From assembly GCA_029959085.1 (NCBI GenBank), contig JARWIR010000002.1:63108154-63172153 (forward strand): DNA of 64,000 nucleotides, read 5' to 3'. The stretch comes from Nemophila menziesii. Lineage: Eukaryota > Streptophyta > Magnoliopsida > Boraginales > Hydrophyllaceae. The notes beneath the pieces were generated by a model. The model was not told where the DNA came from. It saw only the letters and a list, made by a program, of their open reading frames with translations, and made no database searches. Below are positions 24,130 through 34,860 of this stretch, piece after piece (position 1 is the first letter of the stretch; every line of letters begins with the position of its first letter). A program made the translations under genes and the position numbers.

Positions 24130-26095
24130 TTGTTTAGAAAATTACCTGAAAAATGATTTGAACATTGAACATCACTGAATATGCTCGGTTTTTCTAATCA
24201 CTTAATAAAATAATGATGAGATATATGAGGTCTAGGGAGACGGAAAAATGTAAGATATGTTTTTTGTAAGACTCTAATAAAGAATGTAAGTGTAGGTATT
24301 TAAGCAAAGTAATGGGCCATATTATAGGCTGAAGAATAAAAGGCTGGACAAAACTCATGGTTTGGCATAAACCAAAAGAATAGATTTTAGGACCCTACTG
24401 GGCCATTCGATTTGAAGGGTAAGTTTTATGATGGGTTAGTAGGTTGGTTTGGGCACCCCTACTTTTATTACATAATTAGAAATTGTTGTATAAAAAAATA
24501 ATAAAAAATAATAATAGACAAATTAGTTTGAAATATAACTAAACTATAAGTATAACCTTAAACCGAACACTTTTAAATTTTTTTGTAATATGTAATTTTG
24601 AAATAACAAATGTAAATTTTATGGTCTATCAATTTATAATTCCTTGTATTAAATACTCAAAATAACTTTGAACCTCGTTCTCCTTATCTTAGTATTCAAA
24701 CACTTTTATTATGCATTAAAAGGTTTATACATAGTTTATATTTGTCTAATAATTCATATATGTTTTTGTTTAATAATTTTATTCCAGAATATATTTGTTC
24801 TTGCAACTATAAGATTAATTTAGTCTCAAACGAATTGATGTGAAAACTATCATAGCTTAAAGAAACTTTCTTTGTAGTGATGGTAACCGTGTAGTATTAT
24901 CATATAAAATCATTCTTGTCTTAACTATAAAAATATTATTGGCATCCCAAAACAAACAATCGCAAACATATACACATGCTTATGATACTGTGAATATGAC
25001 ACTAAAAAAATCACCACGTATGCAAAAAATAAATAAACTTTTATGTCATTAAATCAAAGATACTTACATCTTGGGACATATTATCCGTATATAATTACAC
25101 AACCGACGTTAAAATTTATCTACAAAAATTACTGAAGATACCCCTACTATATATGGATTACCCTATAATTAGAAAACACGTCAACAAAAAAACAAATAAT
25201 AACTAAAATACCGAAAACAAAAACTAAACTTATCAAACACCATGAATTATTCCCCCTCTTTCCCCAGCCTCTGTCCTCCAATCACGTCATCACTCCAACA
25301 CCATTGAATTACCGCTGCAAGTCATGGATCCACCCAATCACTATCATTGTCTCATTTAACCATCACAATCAGAACCACATCAAATTCTCTTTATCTCATA
25401 CGATGTTAAATTCGCCAACTGTTCCATATATAGAAGTAGGTGAATCACCCTTTCCTTTTAATATTAACCAACATTATTTCTCTTTGTTTACATGACTCAC
25501 AGTTGCAACCCTCCCTCCCTCTATAACCACCACTACCACCATCGGCCTCTGTGTAAACCTCTAAAACCAACACAAACCACGACATCTATATTCAACATCA
25601 AATGCTAAAAATTCTTTTTTTCAGTTGCTCAAATGATAACATAGGTATTGCACAACAAGTGTTCGATAAAATATCCAAGCCAATTTTTAATTTTGTTCCC
25701 TATTTTTTGGTAATTGTATCCTTTGGACTCAATTGCACTTTCATAAAATTTCTCTTCCATCGGCGAAATAGAGTCTAGGATTCTCTTCTAATTCTGAAGA
25801 AAATTACAGGTAATGAGATTTCTCATTCTCTGCTAAACATTTGAAATTATATATGGAATAACTAACTGAATTTTGGTGAGACTCTCATTTATATGAATGA
25901 GAGCATTCTTTGTCTGGATCTCTTATTCGATAATTCAACATTTAATATTTTATCCCTCTTTTTGATAATATTAAATAATTCACTTGGTAAATATATAATT
26001 TTAGAATTTAACCTATAAGTATTGACGACGGTTGAAGATATAGTATAGACTAGAGAAACATAGACTTGCACGTCCAACAAAATTGTGGTAAAAAA
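24130..26095. other. Right part of copy 1, promoter-like but no gene
   Basis: Matches 54830-56862. The stretch 25230-25880 is richer in C and CT runs than its surroundings and ends near an AATTACAGGTAATG sequence resembling an exon-intron boundary, so it may descend from a 5' untranslated region. The short frames here (for example at 25304) are not preserved in the other copy. Copy 1 similarity ends near 26095, soon after a shared AGAGAAACATAGACTTGCACG. Confidence 0.4.
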
Positions 26096-26348
26096 TGTGG
26101 TCCCATTATCGCTTTCCGAAAAATCCTCCCCACGTTAGTAACCCTTGCGATCGGGACCACACAGTAATAAAACCACATATTCTCCACTTCTTTATCTATC
26201 ATCTAATTCGGGCCATTAAGATCTCTCTCCATCACAAATTGATTTTTCGTATCACCAAAACTTGCACATAACTCTTCCATAAAAAATTTCGTATTGTGTA
26301 TCCTCTTGCCAAATCATTCACGTCTTCGAAGCAAACCTTTTTTTAATT

Positions 26349-26404
26349 TCAACGAACCCTCACACAACATGGACGTTCAACGAACCCTCACACAACATGG
26401 ACGC
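26349..26404. repeat. 28-bp tandem duplication inside unit A
   Basis: Two adjacent 28-base copies containing CGAACCCTCACACAACATGG (26349-26376 and 26377-26404). Unit B has a single, diverged copy near 33877, so this arose after the units separated. Confidence 0.85.
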
Positions 26405-26799
26405 AACCTTTCTCATGAGATCCGATGGCCTAGTAAAAAAAATTGTCTCTTTGAAAACCATCATTCTACGCATTTTGTACGCCTTCTGGTTGAATTCTAT
26501 ATCATGTCGGTAATGACAACTTTTATTTATGTATAGTGAATTAGAAAACTCCTCCTCCGGCTCAAAATTCTTAAACTCCTCAAAACATGCTTCGATAATC
26601 CATTTTCCTTTATTTTTAAAACCTTGATTAATAAAGAAATTACCAGCATCCTCCCTATCTTGGAGCTCCTGACAGTAAATGTAGTTGTTTTTGTTAATGA
26701 GCCTATCAGAATTGTATCTATCATCGTGAATTACCACTCCCTTCTCTGCACCCTTAACATTCCATTTATCATAACGATCATTCAAAAGATCACTATTTT

Positions 26800-27360
26800 G
26801 ATCAAAATTACCATCAGCAATGAATGATTTGTATATGGCATCATGTCTCTTTACCTTGCATTTCTGATTTCGACAATAGTTTGATTGTTTTATATGATGT
26901 TACCACCAAAGTTTCCAATCTCATCTTCAAGGATCTTGTGAAGTGTAGGAAATTAAAACGTTGTAACTTCTGTAGCTTCCTCAGCATTGTTGTTTGCACC
27001 TATGAACTCATCAAGAGCCTATGTGTTTTCTTGTTTCCTCTTAGTATATTCGCTCCACTCCTTATTGATGTTATCTCCACCTTCATTGGTTCCATGATTA
27101 GGGAACTTAATCTAAGTTGTACACAAATTAAAACTCAATTTTGTGTTCCTCCTACCTCCATTAGACTTTTGATCATCATTATGATCTCTATCTTTGTTCC
27201 TTTGCAAAGGAAAGAATCTGATGACTTCATCAAATACACCGCAACGTTCTCTCCTTCTTATAATGTGGAAAGCTTTATCTTCACTCCTAACAGTTGTCTC
27301 TCTGCACCAGTTAAAGAATCTATACGAATCATTACTTGAATTGGGCCTAACCATGCCCAT
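26800..27360 (-). pseudogene. Unidentified decayed coding region, unit A
   Basis: Reading the minus strand from 27360, one frame gives SNDSYRFFNWC, RSEDKAFHIIRRRERCGVFD, then after a TAG, NEGGDNINKEWSEYTKRKQE, ALDEFIG and FPTLHKILEDEIGNFGGN, with further stops. Unit B (34300-34860) keeps the same frame and most residues, including two TAG codons at the same places. The shared stops mean decay began before the duplication. The composition is protein-like (charged, no low complexity). Spacing of Cys, Gly, Phe-Phe and Cys near its start loosely recalls a GRF zinc finger, but this is only a suggestion. I cannot name the family. Confidence 0.4.
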
Positions 27361-28354
27361 AGTGCAAATCCCCTTATTATGTCCAAGTACCCAATATTAT
27401 AACAAAGTAGTCCTAAGGTTTCATATATGTGTGCTACCCAAGCTGCACCTTCGTGTTGTTCTACAAAAACCTCTGTTTTTATAGGACAAAACGTATCAAA
27501 TTTCACTCTGAAACATACGAAGTCAATAAATAAAAAATTAATAATTATCCAAAACATAGATAAATATCAATAAATTAATAAATAATATATATATATAAAC
27601 AATCTCCAAATAATAAACCTCACAGGCCTCCCAACTACAATTCGATTGCCTCCTCTCAAAGGTTACCATTGATTATCCATACCATGCACCCTATTATAAA
27701 AAATGTCACGACAACTTAAATGAACAGATCTTACGCTTTGAAGTGTTGCAATTTGTTTCGATAAGTGAAATGAGACGATTCTCAACTTGCATGCTTGATT
27801 TTCCACGAGCCAAGGTGGAACTTCTTTACAGAGGAGCTAGGGGAGTTTATGACAATGATATACTCAAATCACCAAGTGTGTGGATATCTTGAAACCGCGT
27901 AGTTGAAGTGTTTTGGAGGAGATCTTGGAGCAGAATAGAGATTGATTAGAGTAGCATAGACCTAGACTAGACATTAGACACTACTATTTTAAGTCTTAGT
28001 TATTTTTAGTATGTATAGTATAGGGTTTAATTTCAATTAGAAGTAATGATTGTATATGTTTTTTTAACCGAGTTTACTTTCTGAGTCAAAAGTCAACTAG
28101 GGCTTGTTGTGAAAGTTGAACTCTAATTGATAAAAAAATAAAGATAAACAAAATAAAGAAGTTATGTAATTACTACAAGATATATTTCAGATTTGGTATA
28201 ACATGTAATAAACAACAAATTTATGAAATAATTTCAACATTACCTGCTTTTCTACATAGTTGGTTATTGAGTTATGTACTATTGGGTAGCTTATTATATA
28301 GAACTTTCAAATGTTTCAGTCAAATCCTTTAAAAGTTTCAATTTTGAAACATAT

Positions 28355-28362
28355 ATGTTATA
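28355..28362. repeat. Target-site duplication, left of LINE
   Basis: ATGTTATA, repeated at 31867-31874 directly after the LINE poly(A). Allowing two mismatches the duplication could extend to 13 bp. The uninterrupted counterpart in unit B (near 35812) reads through this point without a LINE. Confidence 0.85.
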
Positions 28363-28363
28363 A

Positions 28364-31300
28364 GTAAGGAGATTACTATGGAAGGATATTGTTGAATGGA
28401 GTTGTAAATTTGATAAGGAGAAGCTGTGTGTGTTAGGAGACTTTAATGAAATTTTAAAAATCAGTGATAGATTGAATTGTACTGAGTTGGATAATGGTGC
28501 ATTGGAATTTATAGATTGTGTTGATGATTCAAATTTATATGAACATAACTATGCTGGACATTATTATACATGGACAAATAAAAACACTAGTGATCAAATC
28601 AGAGCTAGCAAAATAGATAGAGTGTTCATCAACACTAAATGGCTTGACTCTATGTCATCTAGTGTTAGTGTGTATCCTCCATCTACATCTGATCATTGTC
28701 CCTTAATTTTAAATGTGGGAGGTGATAAGAAGTTTTTCCCGAGTCAATTTAAATTCTTCAACTTATGGATAAATCATGAGAAATATATGGATATTGTTAA
28801 AGAGGCTTGGAGTATTAATGTTAATGGTAATGGAATGTATAAGGTGTGTATGAAGCTGAAAAGTGTTAGAGTTGCTCTGAAAAAATTCAATAATCAATAT
28901 TTTAGAAGGAACAGCTCTGAAATTGAGGAGATGAAAAAACAACTTAACATTTTTCAAATGAAGATTATGAAAGGAGAAATGGATCCTCATACTTTGAATG
29001 AAGAGAAGATTATTAAACATAAGCTTGAGGAGGCCATTACAATTCAACATAATATAGTTAAACAGAAGGCTAAATGTGTTTCTGTTAACAATATGGATTG
29101 TAATACTGCTTATTTTTACAAGATTGTTAAGGGGAGAATAGCTAGAAATAATATTTCTAGTCTTATCAAAGATAATGGTGAAACAATTGATAACCCGGAA
29201 GCAATTAAAAACGAATTTGTTGAGTTTTACACAAACTTATTAGGTAAAGAGGATATAAATGAAGAGATATGTTCAGCTGAGACTATGAAGCAGATCATTA
29301 ACAATAGTATATCATCTGAGCAGAAAGAGTTACTAATTGCTCCTATTACAGACATTGAAATCAAAGAAGCTCTGTTCTCAATAGGGGACAATAAAAGTCC
29401 TGGTCCTGATGGATTAAATGCTGCATTCTATAAATCAGCTTGGAGTATTGTGGGAGAAGATTTTACATATGCTGTTAAAGAATGCTTAGTGAACTGCAGA
29501 ATACTAAATCAAATCAACACAACTAATATAATTCTAATTCCTAAAGAGAATAATGCTTCATGTGTAAGGAAATTTCGGCCTATTTCTTGCACTAATATAA
29601 CTTACAAGACTATATCAAAAGTTATATGTAAAAGACTTAAAAAAGTTATCAACTCTATAATTTCTATGAATCAAGCTGCCTATGTAGGTAATAGGTTTAT
29701 TATTGACAATATACTTGTTGCTCAAGAGGTTGTTTTTGGATATGAGAAGAGAAACTCAGCTCCTAAATGTACTATTAATTTGGATCTTCAAAAAGCATAT
29801 GATAGTGTCAATTGGAAATTCTTACTTAATATTTTAAAGGCTTTTGAATTCCCTGAACAATTCATTAAATGGATTGAAATGCGTGTGTGCTCTCCAACTT
29901 ATTCTGTTTGTGTTAATGGTGAGGCTTGCGGTTTCTTTAAGGGTAAGAGAGGATTAAGGCAAGGTGATCCTCTCTCACCCTACCTTTTTGCGATGTGTAT
30001 GGAGATTTTCACAGGGTTGTTCAACAAGATGGGAGATAAAGGCATTTTTAAATATCATCAGAAATGTGAAGAACTCAAACTGAATCATATCATCTTTGCA
30101 GATGATTTGTTAATTTTCTTGAATGCAGATGTTGAATCAGCAAAAGAGGTTAAGAGAGGTCTTGAATTATTCTCTAGAATGTCAGGGCTGAGTATCAATT
30201 ATGGTAAAAGTGAAATATATTATGGAGGTACAGATGACAATTTAAAGGGAAGAATATCTGATATTCTTGGAATAAAAATTGGCAATTTACCGGTGAGGTA
30301 TTTAGGTGTGCCTTTGAACTCAAAGAAGTTGAGTGTAGAAGATGGAAATAAGCTGATTAGTCAAATATATAGCAGCATTAGTAATTGGTCTTCTAAACTA
30401 TTATCATATTCTGGTAGAGTTGAACTGATAAAGTGTGTGTTAATTAGTAAAATACTGTTCTGGTGCAGAGTTTTTCTTCTACCAAAGCAAGTAATTTACA
30501 AACTTAATCAATTGATGAACAGCTTTCTGTGGAAAGGTAATGCGGATGGTGCTAGAGGAGCTAAGATATCTTGGGAAAAAGTGTGTACTAACAAAAGATA
30601 TGGAGGCCTGAGTATACCGAGAATTGACAAAATTAATCAAGTTTGCTTACTCTTCACATTTTGGAGGATGTATGCTCAGAAGGAGAACTTATGGAGTAAA
30701 TGGGTGACTTGTAACATCATTAAAAACAAGTGTATATGGACTCTTGAAGAAAAACAGGCTCACACATGGACATGGAAGAAAATCTTAAAAGTTAGGAAAG
30801 TTGCTTACTCTTTTATTCAACACAAAGTTAATAATGGAAAAGAGACATTTATTATGTGGGATAAGTGGATAAATGGCCAAAGTGTTCAAGATATACTTGG
30901 TATTGAACTAAGTAAGACTGATATGAATAATAACAAAACAGTTTATAGCTGTTATGGTGGTAATAGATGGAGATTGCCTCCTAAAATTGGCAAAATTCTA
31001 TCTACTATAAAAGATATCAGGCTTAATGATAATGAAGATGTAAAAGAGTGGAATGAAAGTGTGAAAATGAAGTTCTCTTTCAAGAAAACATTAATCAGAT
31101 TGAGTGAAGAAGATGGATCAGAGCAAGTATATTGGTTTGAATTTGTTTGGGCTAAAAGGAATGTGCCTAGATGTTCATTTATCTCCTGGTTAGCTGTGAA
31201 TGATAGATTAAGCACCAAAGTGAAAATGCTGCAGTGGGGATGCTATATTAATCCTCTGTGTATGTTTTGTAAAGCTGCAGCTGAATCAAATGATCATTTA

Positions 31301-31624
31301 TTCTTTGAATGTTCATTTAGTAAAAGAGTATTACTTAATTTGCTGCAGAAATGCAAGATTACAAGTAATCCTATGAACTTTGAGCAGTTATGCGAGAAGA
31401 TTAGTGCAATAAGATGTGTTGATTATGCAAGCTTAGTTTGCTTAGTAGTTACATCTTATGTGTATTATGTATGGTGGGTGAGAAATGAGTTGGAGCATGG
31501 AGGAAATGGCTTGAATGAAGATCAATTACTCAAGATGATTCAAAGAAATATTGGGTTTAAATGTCAAGAGTGGAAAGTTAGGAGCAGGAAAGTTAAAGAA
31601 ATTATTTTAAAGTTAGATGAATAG
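28364..31624 (+). CDS. LINE ORF2 polyprotein, truncated endonuclease plus reverse transcriptase
   Basis: Encodes the enzyme that nicks target DNA and reverse-transcribes LINE RNA. Using residue numbers from a GTG at 28430: the tail of the endonuclease includes LGDFNE (2-7) and SDHCPL (87-92). The RT domain spans roughly 320-640, with SPGPDG (323-328), RPISC (383-387), LDLQKAYDSVNW (451-462), RQGDPLSP (510-517) and the catalytic FADD (556-559). A zf-RVT region near 905-965 has C944-x2-C947-x8-H956-x4-C961. No RNase H domain follows; the frame ends at LKLDE. The frame is open upstream of the GTG to 28364, so GTG is not a genuine start: the 5' end with the initiating Met and the catalytic N-terminal endonuclease residues is lost. 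It is therefore unlikely to make a working protein despite over 1080 open codons. Codon usage is AT-rich like the surroundings. Confidence 0.95.
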   Translation, partial: VRRLLWKDIVEWSCKFDKEKLCVLGDFNEILKISDRLNCTELDNGALEFIDCVDDSNLYEHNYAGHYYTWTNKNTSDQIRASKIDRVFINTKWLDSMSSSVSVYPPSTSDHCPLILNVGGDKKFFPSQFKFFNLWINHEKYMDIVKEAWSINVNGNGMYKVCMKLKSVRVALKKFNNQYFRRNSSEIEEMKKQLNIFQMKIMKGEMDPHTLNEEKIIKHKLEEAITIQHNIVKQKAKCVSVNNMDCNTAYFYKIVKGRIARNNISSLIKDNGETIDNPEAIKNEFVEFYTNLLGKEDINEEICSAETMKQIINNSISSEQKELLIAPITDIEIKEALFSIGDNKSPGPDGLNAAFYKSAWSIVGEDFTYAVKECLVNCRILNQINTTNIILIPKENNASCVRKFRPISCTNITYKTISKVICKRLKKVINSIISMNQAAYVGNRFIIDNILVAQEVVFGYEKRNSAPKCTINLDLQKAYDSVNWKFLLNILKAFEFPEQFIKWIEMRVCSPTYSVCVNGEACGFFKGKRGLRQGDPLSPYLFAMCMEIFTGLFNKMGDKGIFKYHQKCEELKLNHIIFADDLLIFLNADVESAKEVKRGLELFSRMSGLSINYGKSEIYYGGTDDNLKGRISDILGIKIGNLPVRYLGVPLNSKKLSVEDGNKLISQIYSSISNWSSKLLSYSGRVELIKCVLISKILFWCRVFLLPKQVIYKLNQLMNSFLWKGNADGARGAKISWEKVCTNKRYGGLSIPRIDKINQVCLLFTFWRMYAQKENLWSKWVTCNIIKNKCIWTLEEKQAHTWTWKKILKVRKVAYSFIQHKVNNGKETFIMWDKWINGQSVQDILGIELSKTDMNNNKTVYSCYGGNRWRLPPKIGKILSTIKDIRLNDNEDVKEWNESVKMKFSFKKTLIRLSEEDGSEQVYWFEFVWAKRNVPRCSFISWLAVNDRLSTKVKMLQWGCYINPLCMFCKAAAESNDHLFFECSFSKRVLLNLLQKCKITSNPMNFEQLCEKISAIRCVDYASLVCLVVTSYVYYVWWVRNELEHGGNGLNEDQLLKMIQRNIGFKCQEWKVRSRKVKEIILKLDE

Positions 31625-31866
31625 TTGATTAGTTCTTATTGTGTAGCCCGTTTCTATCTATTAGGTAATGGGCCAATGTTTTGGGCTTTAGTAGGGTTAT
31701 TTCTAAAGCTTTCTTTTGTTCTAAAATGAAGGTGTAATAGTTTGTAGTGTTTGGGCTAAGAATAGTAAGAGTCCGGTTTGGACTATTATGTAATAGCCTA
31801 AGGTGGAAAAGACAATGGTTTGTTGATTTTAATTGAAAAAATTTGATTTGATGATCAAAAAAAAAA
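31625..31866 (+). other. LINE 3' untranslated region and poly(A)
   Basis: Non-coding tail between the ORF2 stop and the target-site duplication, ending TTGATGATC followed by ten A residues. The poly(A) marks the point of first-strand priming. Confidence 0.85.
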
Positions 31867-31874
31867 ATGTTATA
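31867..31874. repeat. Target-site duplication, right of LINE
   Basis: ATGTTATA matching 28355-28362; followed by CTTAAACCTTTGTAAG, which continues the unit A/B alignment. Confidence 0.85.
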
Positions 31875-32384
31875 CTTAAACCTTTGTAAGTCAAAAAGTC
31901 CATTTGATTTAAAAAATACATAAGTACACACAAAAGGAAGTGCAATATTATTTTTAATGTATTATCTTCGAATTAAATAGATATATTATCATTTTATTAT
32001 AGGTAAAATAATAAATATACGTTAAATATAAGTTTTAGCCCATTTTTACTATGTATAAACAAAAAAATGTCAATATACCTTTTTGTTTCAACAAATAAAA
32101 ATAGACACCTAGATTAAATATTATTTCTTAAAATATACGCCTAAGGTTAAAAAATATACAATAATTTTTATGTAAAATTAAAAAATTTATAGAACAAACT
32201 TAATTGTGCTGATAGTGGTACTAACCTATCTGTTGCCCTTACATAAAAAAAATAAAAATTTCCATCTTCATTGCCCAAACACCCATAAAGCATATCCTTT
32301 TTTGTTATTTAAATTTTTAATTTCATTTACCTTTCTAATTGAATTTAGTTTTCAGTATATGGATTTGAGTTTAATATAAAATTA

Positions 32385-32388
<4 letters not shown>

Positions 32389-32449
<61 letters not shown>
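32389..32449. repeat. (TA)n microsatellite, unit A
   Basis: About 30 TA repeats. In unit B the equivalent tract is split by a 460 bp Helitron-like insertion (36345-36806). Confidence 0.95.
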
Positions 32450-32451
<2 letters not shown>

Positions 32452-33198
32452 ATGATATTGTTGTTATCAAAGACTAATTATAACAATTTTAGTCTAGTCT
32501 AGTGAGAATTGATGGGCTGTATATATATATATATATACATGTGTATCAATTGTTTCGGGAGTCTGGGAAGAAAACTGGGTGGGTATCAGGGTAGGAACGG
32601 AAATGGAGAATATATGTTTTATATACACTTATATACATATATATAAATGTGTGTGAGAGTAAAGATAGATGTAAATTAGAATTAACCTCATATATTTTAA
32701 TAACATTGCCTGATGATATAAACAAGAAAAAAAATCAAATGGAAAGAGATAAACAAATTCATTGAATAATGAGAACACTGTAGTGTATGCGATAAAGGGT
32801 GAAATAAAGTATTAATTTCTCTCTAACAAAGTATGTATATATATGTATATATATATATGAGGGTAGATATTTTTATAATTTTTGTTTTTTATCAAAATTT
32901 AAAGATGGTGAAGAGAGGTAGACTGACTAATGTAGTATTGGGATGAGATGGGGTGGGGGTTATTTAATTATCAATGTTGAGCATGATCTAATTATCAAAT
33001 ATTTGGTTGACCATTTGGTTATATGTTGAACCAACATTCTTAATTTGAATGATATAAATTTGTAAGAATAAAGATATTTCTCTGTTACAAAGGTGTTATT
33101 TTACTCGTCCTCCTCGACATCATATTTTTATTGTAGCTTTTTACATATTCCTAGAGGATAATAAAGGATGTCCAACTGTAGATTCGATAATATTTTTT

Positions 33199-33350
33199 TA
33201 TCTTTAAGTGGAGAAAGTTGTCCTTTGAGCACACTTGATTAAGGTTAGTACAATCAACATAATTCATACATGCTCAATGAGTATAGAGTTGGCGACCCAT
33301 CATGGATACTGGGCACGTAGAATGTTGCAGGCTTTTAATAATCGGGTTGC
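33199..33350 (-). pseudogene. Ty3/gypsy reverse transcriptase fragment, unit A
   Basis: On the minus strand, RLLKACNILRAQYP and WVANSI are followed after a frame change by YVDCTNLNQVCSKDNFLHLKI-like residues (TNLNQVCSKDNF). This matches the first RT block of plant Ty3/gypsy elements, where '-LLKAGFIREVQYPEWVANVV' precedes 'CVDYTDLNKACPKD-FPLPKI'. Stops and frame changes show it is dead. Unit B has the equivalent at 37645-37795. The fragment lies far from any recognisable LTR, so the parent element cannot be delimited. Confidence 0.7.
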
Positions 33351-34199
33351 CTATTGTCGGATGACAATTTTATTTTCATCCAAGAAGTTGCCATTATATT
33401 GAGTGAAGGGTTTAACATCTAGATCTTCTATAGATAGTGTTAGCTAATCCTTTAGAGTGTGTACACAATGTTTAGACAAGAATCGCGAACGAAAATCAGG
33501 AAACAGTTGTTATGGAAGCTTGTAGACTAATTTCAGACACTCGTATTGAGTCACCTAATATTATGTCATATTTTTGTAATGCTTTTAGGACCTCTCCAAC
33601 CCGACTAGACTAGGTGGAATTTTATTCTACATTTGACATAATTTACTCATTGAGGAAGCCCTTGTAATGCAAGGATGAGTGAGTAAGGGTTATAAGATTT
33701 TTTGTTTTTTTGTTAATTGAATTTATGTTTAGATCCTTTTATATATGTGTGACTGGCCCAACCTAACCTGCTCAGTTTTTTAAAAGCTTGCACATAACTC
33801 TTCCATACAAAATTTCATATCGTGAATCCTCCCACCAAATCATTCACGTCTTCGAAGCAAACCTTTTATAATTTCAACGACCACTCACCCAACGTGCGCG
33901 CAACCTTTCTCATGAGATCCGATGGCCCCGTAAAAAATTTTGTCTCTCTGAAAACAGTTATTCTAGGCGTTTTGTATGTCTTCTGATTGAATTCAATATC
34001 ATGTCGGTGATGACAACTTTTATGTCTTTATAGTGAACTCCTCCGGCTCGAAATCTTCAAACTCCTCAAAAACTGCTTCGTTAACCCGTTTTCCTTTATT
34101 TTAAAAACCTTGATTAATAAAGAAATTACCATCATCCTCTCTATCTTGGAGCTCCTGACCGTAACGTAGTTGTTTTTGTTAGTGAGCCTATCATAATCG

Positions 34200-34860
34200 T
34201 ATCTATCATCGTGAATCACCACTCCCTTCTCTACACCCTTATCATTCCATTTATCATAACCATCATTCAAAAGACCACTAGTTTGATCAAAATTACGATT
34301 AGTAATGAATCATTTGTATATGGCATCAATGTCTCTTTCCCCTGCATTCATGATTTCCACAATAGTTTGATTGTTGAATATGATGTTATCACCAAAGTTT
34401 CCAATCTCATCTTCAAGGATCTTGTGAAGTGTAGGAAATAAAGACGTTGTAACTTCTGTAGCTTCCTCATCATTTTTGTTTTCACCTATGAACTCATCAA
34501 GAGCCTATTCGTTTTCTTGTTTCCTCTTAGTATATTTGATCCCCTCCTTATTAATGTAATTGACACCTTCATTCGTTTCATGATTAGGGAACTTAATCTA
34601 AATTGTACCCACATTAAAAATCAAGTTCGTGTTCCTTCTACCTCCATTAGACTTTTGATCATTATCATGATGTGTATATGTGTTCCTTCGCAAAGGAAAG
34701 AATCTTATCACTTCATCAAATACACCTCAACGGTCTCTCCTTCTTATAATGTGAAAAGCTTTATCTTCACTCCTATAACTTGTATCTGTGCACCAGTTAA
34801 AGAATTTGTATGAATCGTTGCTCGAAATTGGCCTAACCATACCCGCACTGCAAACCCGCG
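34200..34860 (-). pseudogene. Unidentified decayed coding region, unit B
   Basis: Counterpart of 26800-27360. The minus-strand frame gives SNDSYKFFNWC, RSEDKAFHIIRRRDR, GVFDEVIRFFPLRRN, ALDEFIGENKNDEEATEV and FPTLHKILEDEIGNFGDN, ending in NDGYDKWNDKGVEKGVVIHD. It has fewer stops than unit A, but shares TAG codons before IKF and before ALDEFIG. An FG repeat-free, charged protein of unknown family; the function is not recognisable. Confidence 0.4.

Larger units (their letters stand above)
4582..26095. repeat. Large interspersed duplication, copy 1
   Basis: This block aligns collinearly, in the same orientation, with 41568-56862. Matching segments are 4588-4845 with 41568-41825, 7230-10250 with 41826-44870, 10400-10640 with 44880-45130, 11685-15855 with 45140-49335, 22255-23900 with 49345-50690, and 24130-26095 with 54830-56862. 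Copy 1 has extra blocks at about 4846-7229, 10250-10400, 10640-11685 and 15856-22254. Divergence is substantial, with many indels and substitutions, so the duplication is not recent. Edges were placed by eye and may be off by tens of bases. Confidence 0.8.
28363..31866 (+). mobile_element. L1-type LINE, 5'-truncated insertion with poly(A) tail
   Basis: About 3.5 kb, flanked by a short target-site duplication and ending in a poly(A) run at 31857-31866. It contains only the ORF2 region, starting inside the endonuclease domain, which is the usual outcome of incomplete target-primed reverse transcription. A 3' untranslated region of about 230 bp follows the stop. Unit B lacks the insertion, giving an empty site. 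The open frame has no internal stop or frameshift, so the insertion is much younger than its surroundings. Confidence 0.93.
26261..33786. repeat. Tandem duplication, unit A (interrupted by LINE)
   Basis: Starts CTTGCACATAACTCTTCCAT and ends with CCCAACCTAACCTGCTCAG plus a T run. The same start and end recur in unit B, which follows immediately at 33787. Without the LINE and its duplicated target, unit A is about 4 kb. Both units carry, in the same order, a decayed minus-strand coding region, a (TA)n tract and a decayed gypsy RT. The units have many point differences, so the duplication is old. Confidence 0.85.

Noticed and set aside
28763..29050. Minus-strand open frames inside the LINE
   Set aside because: They overlap the long plus-strand ORF2 with clear RT motifs and are antisense shadows.
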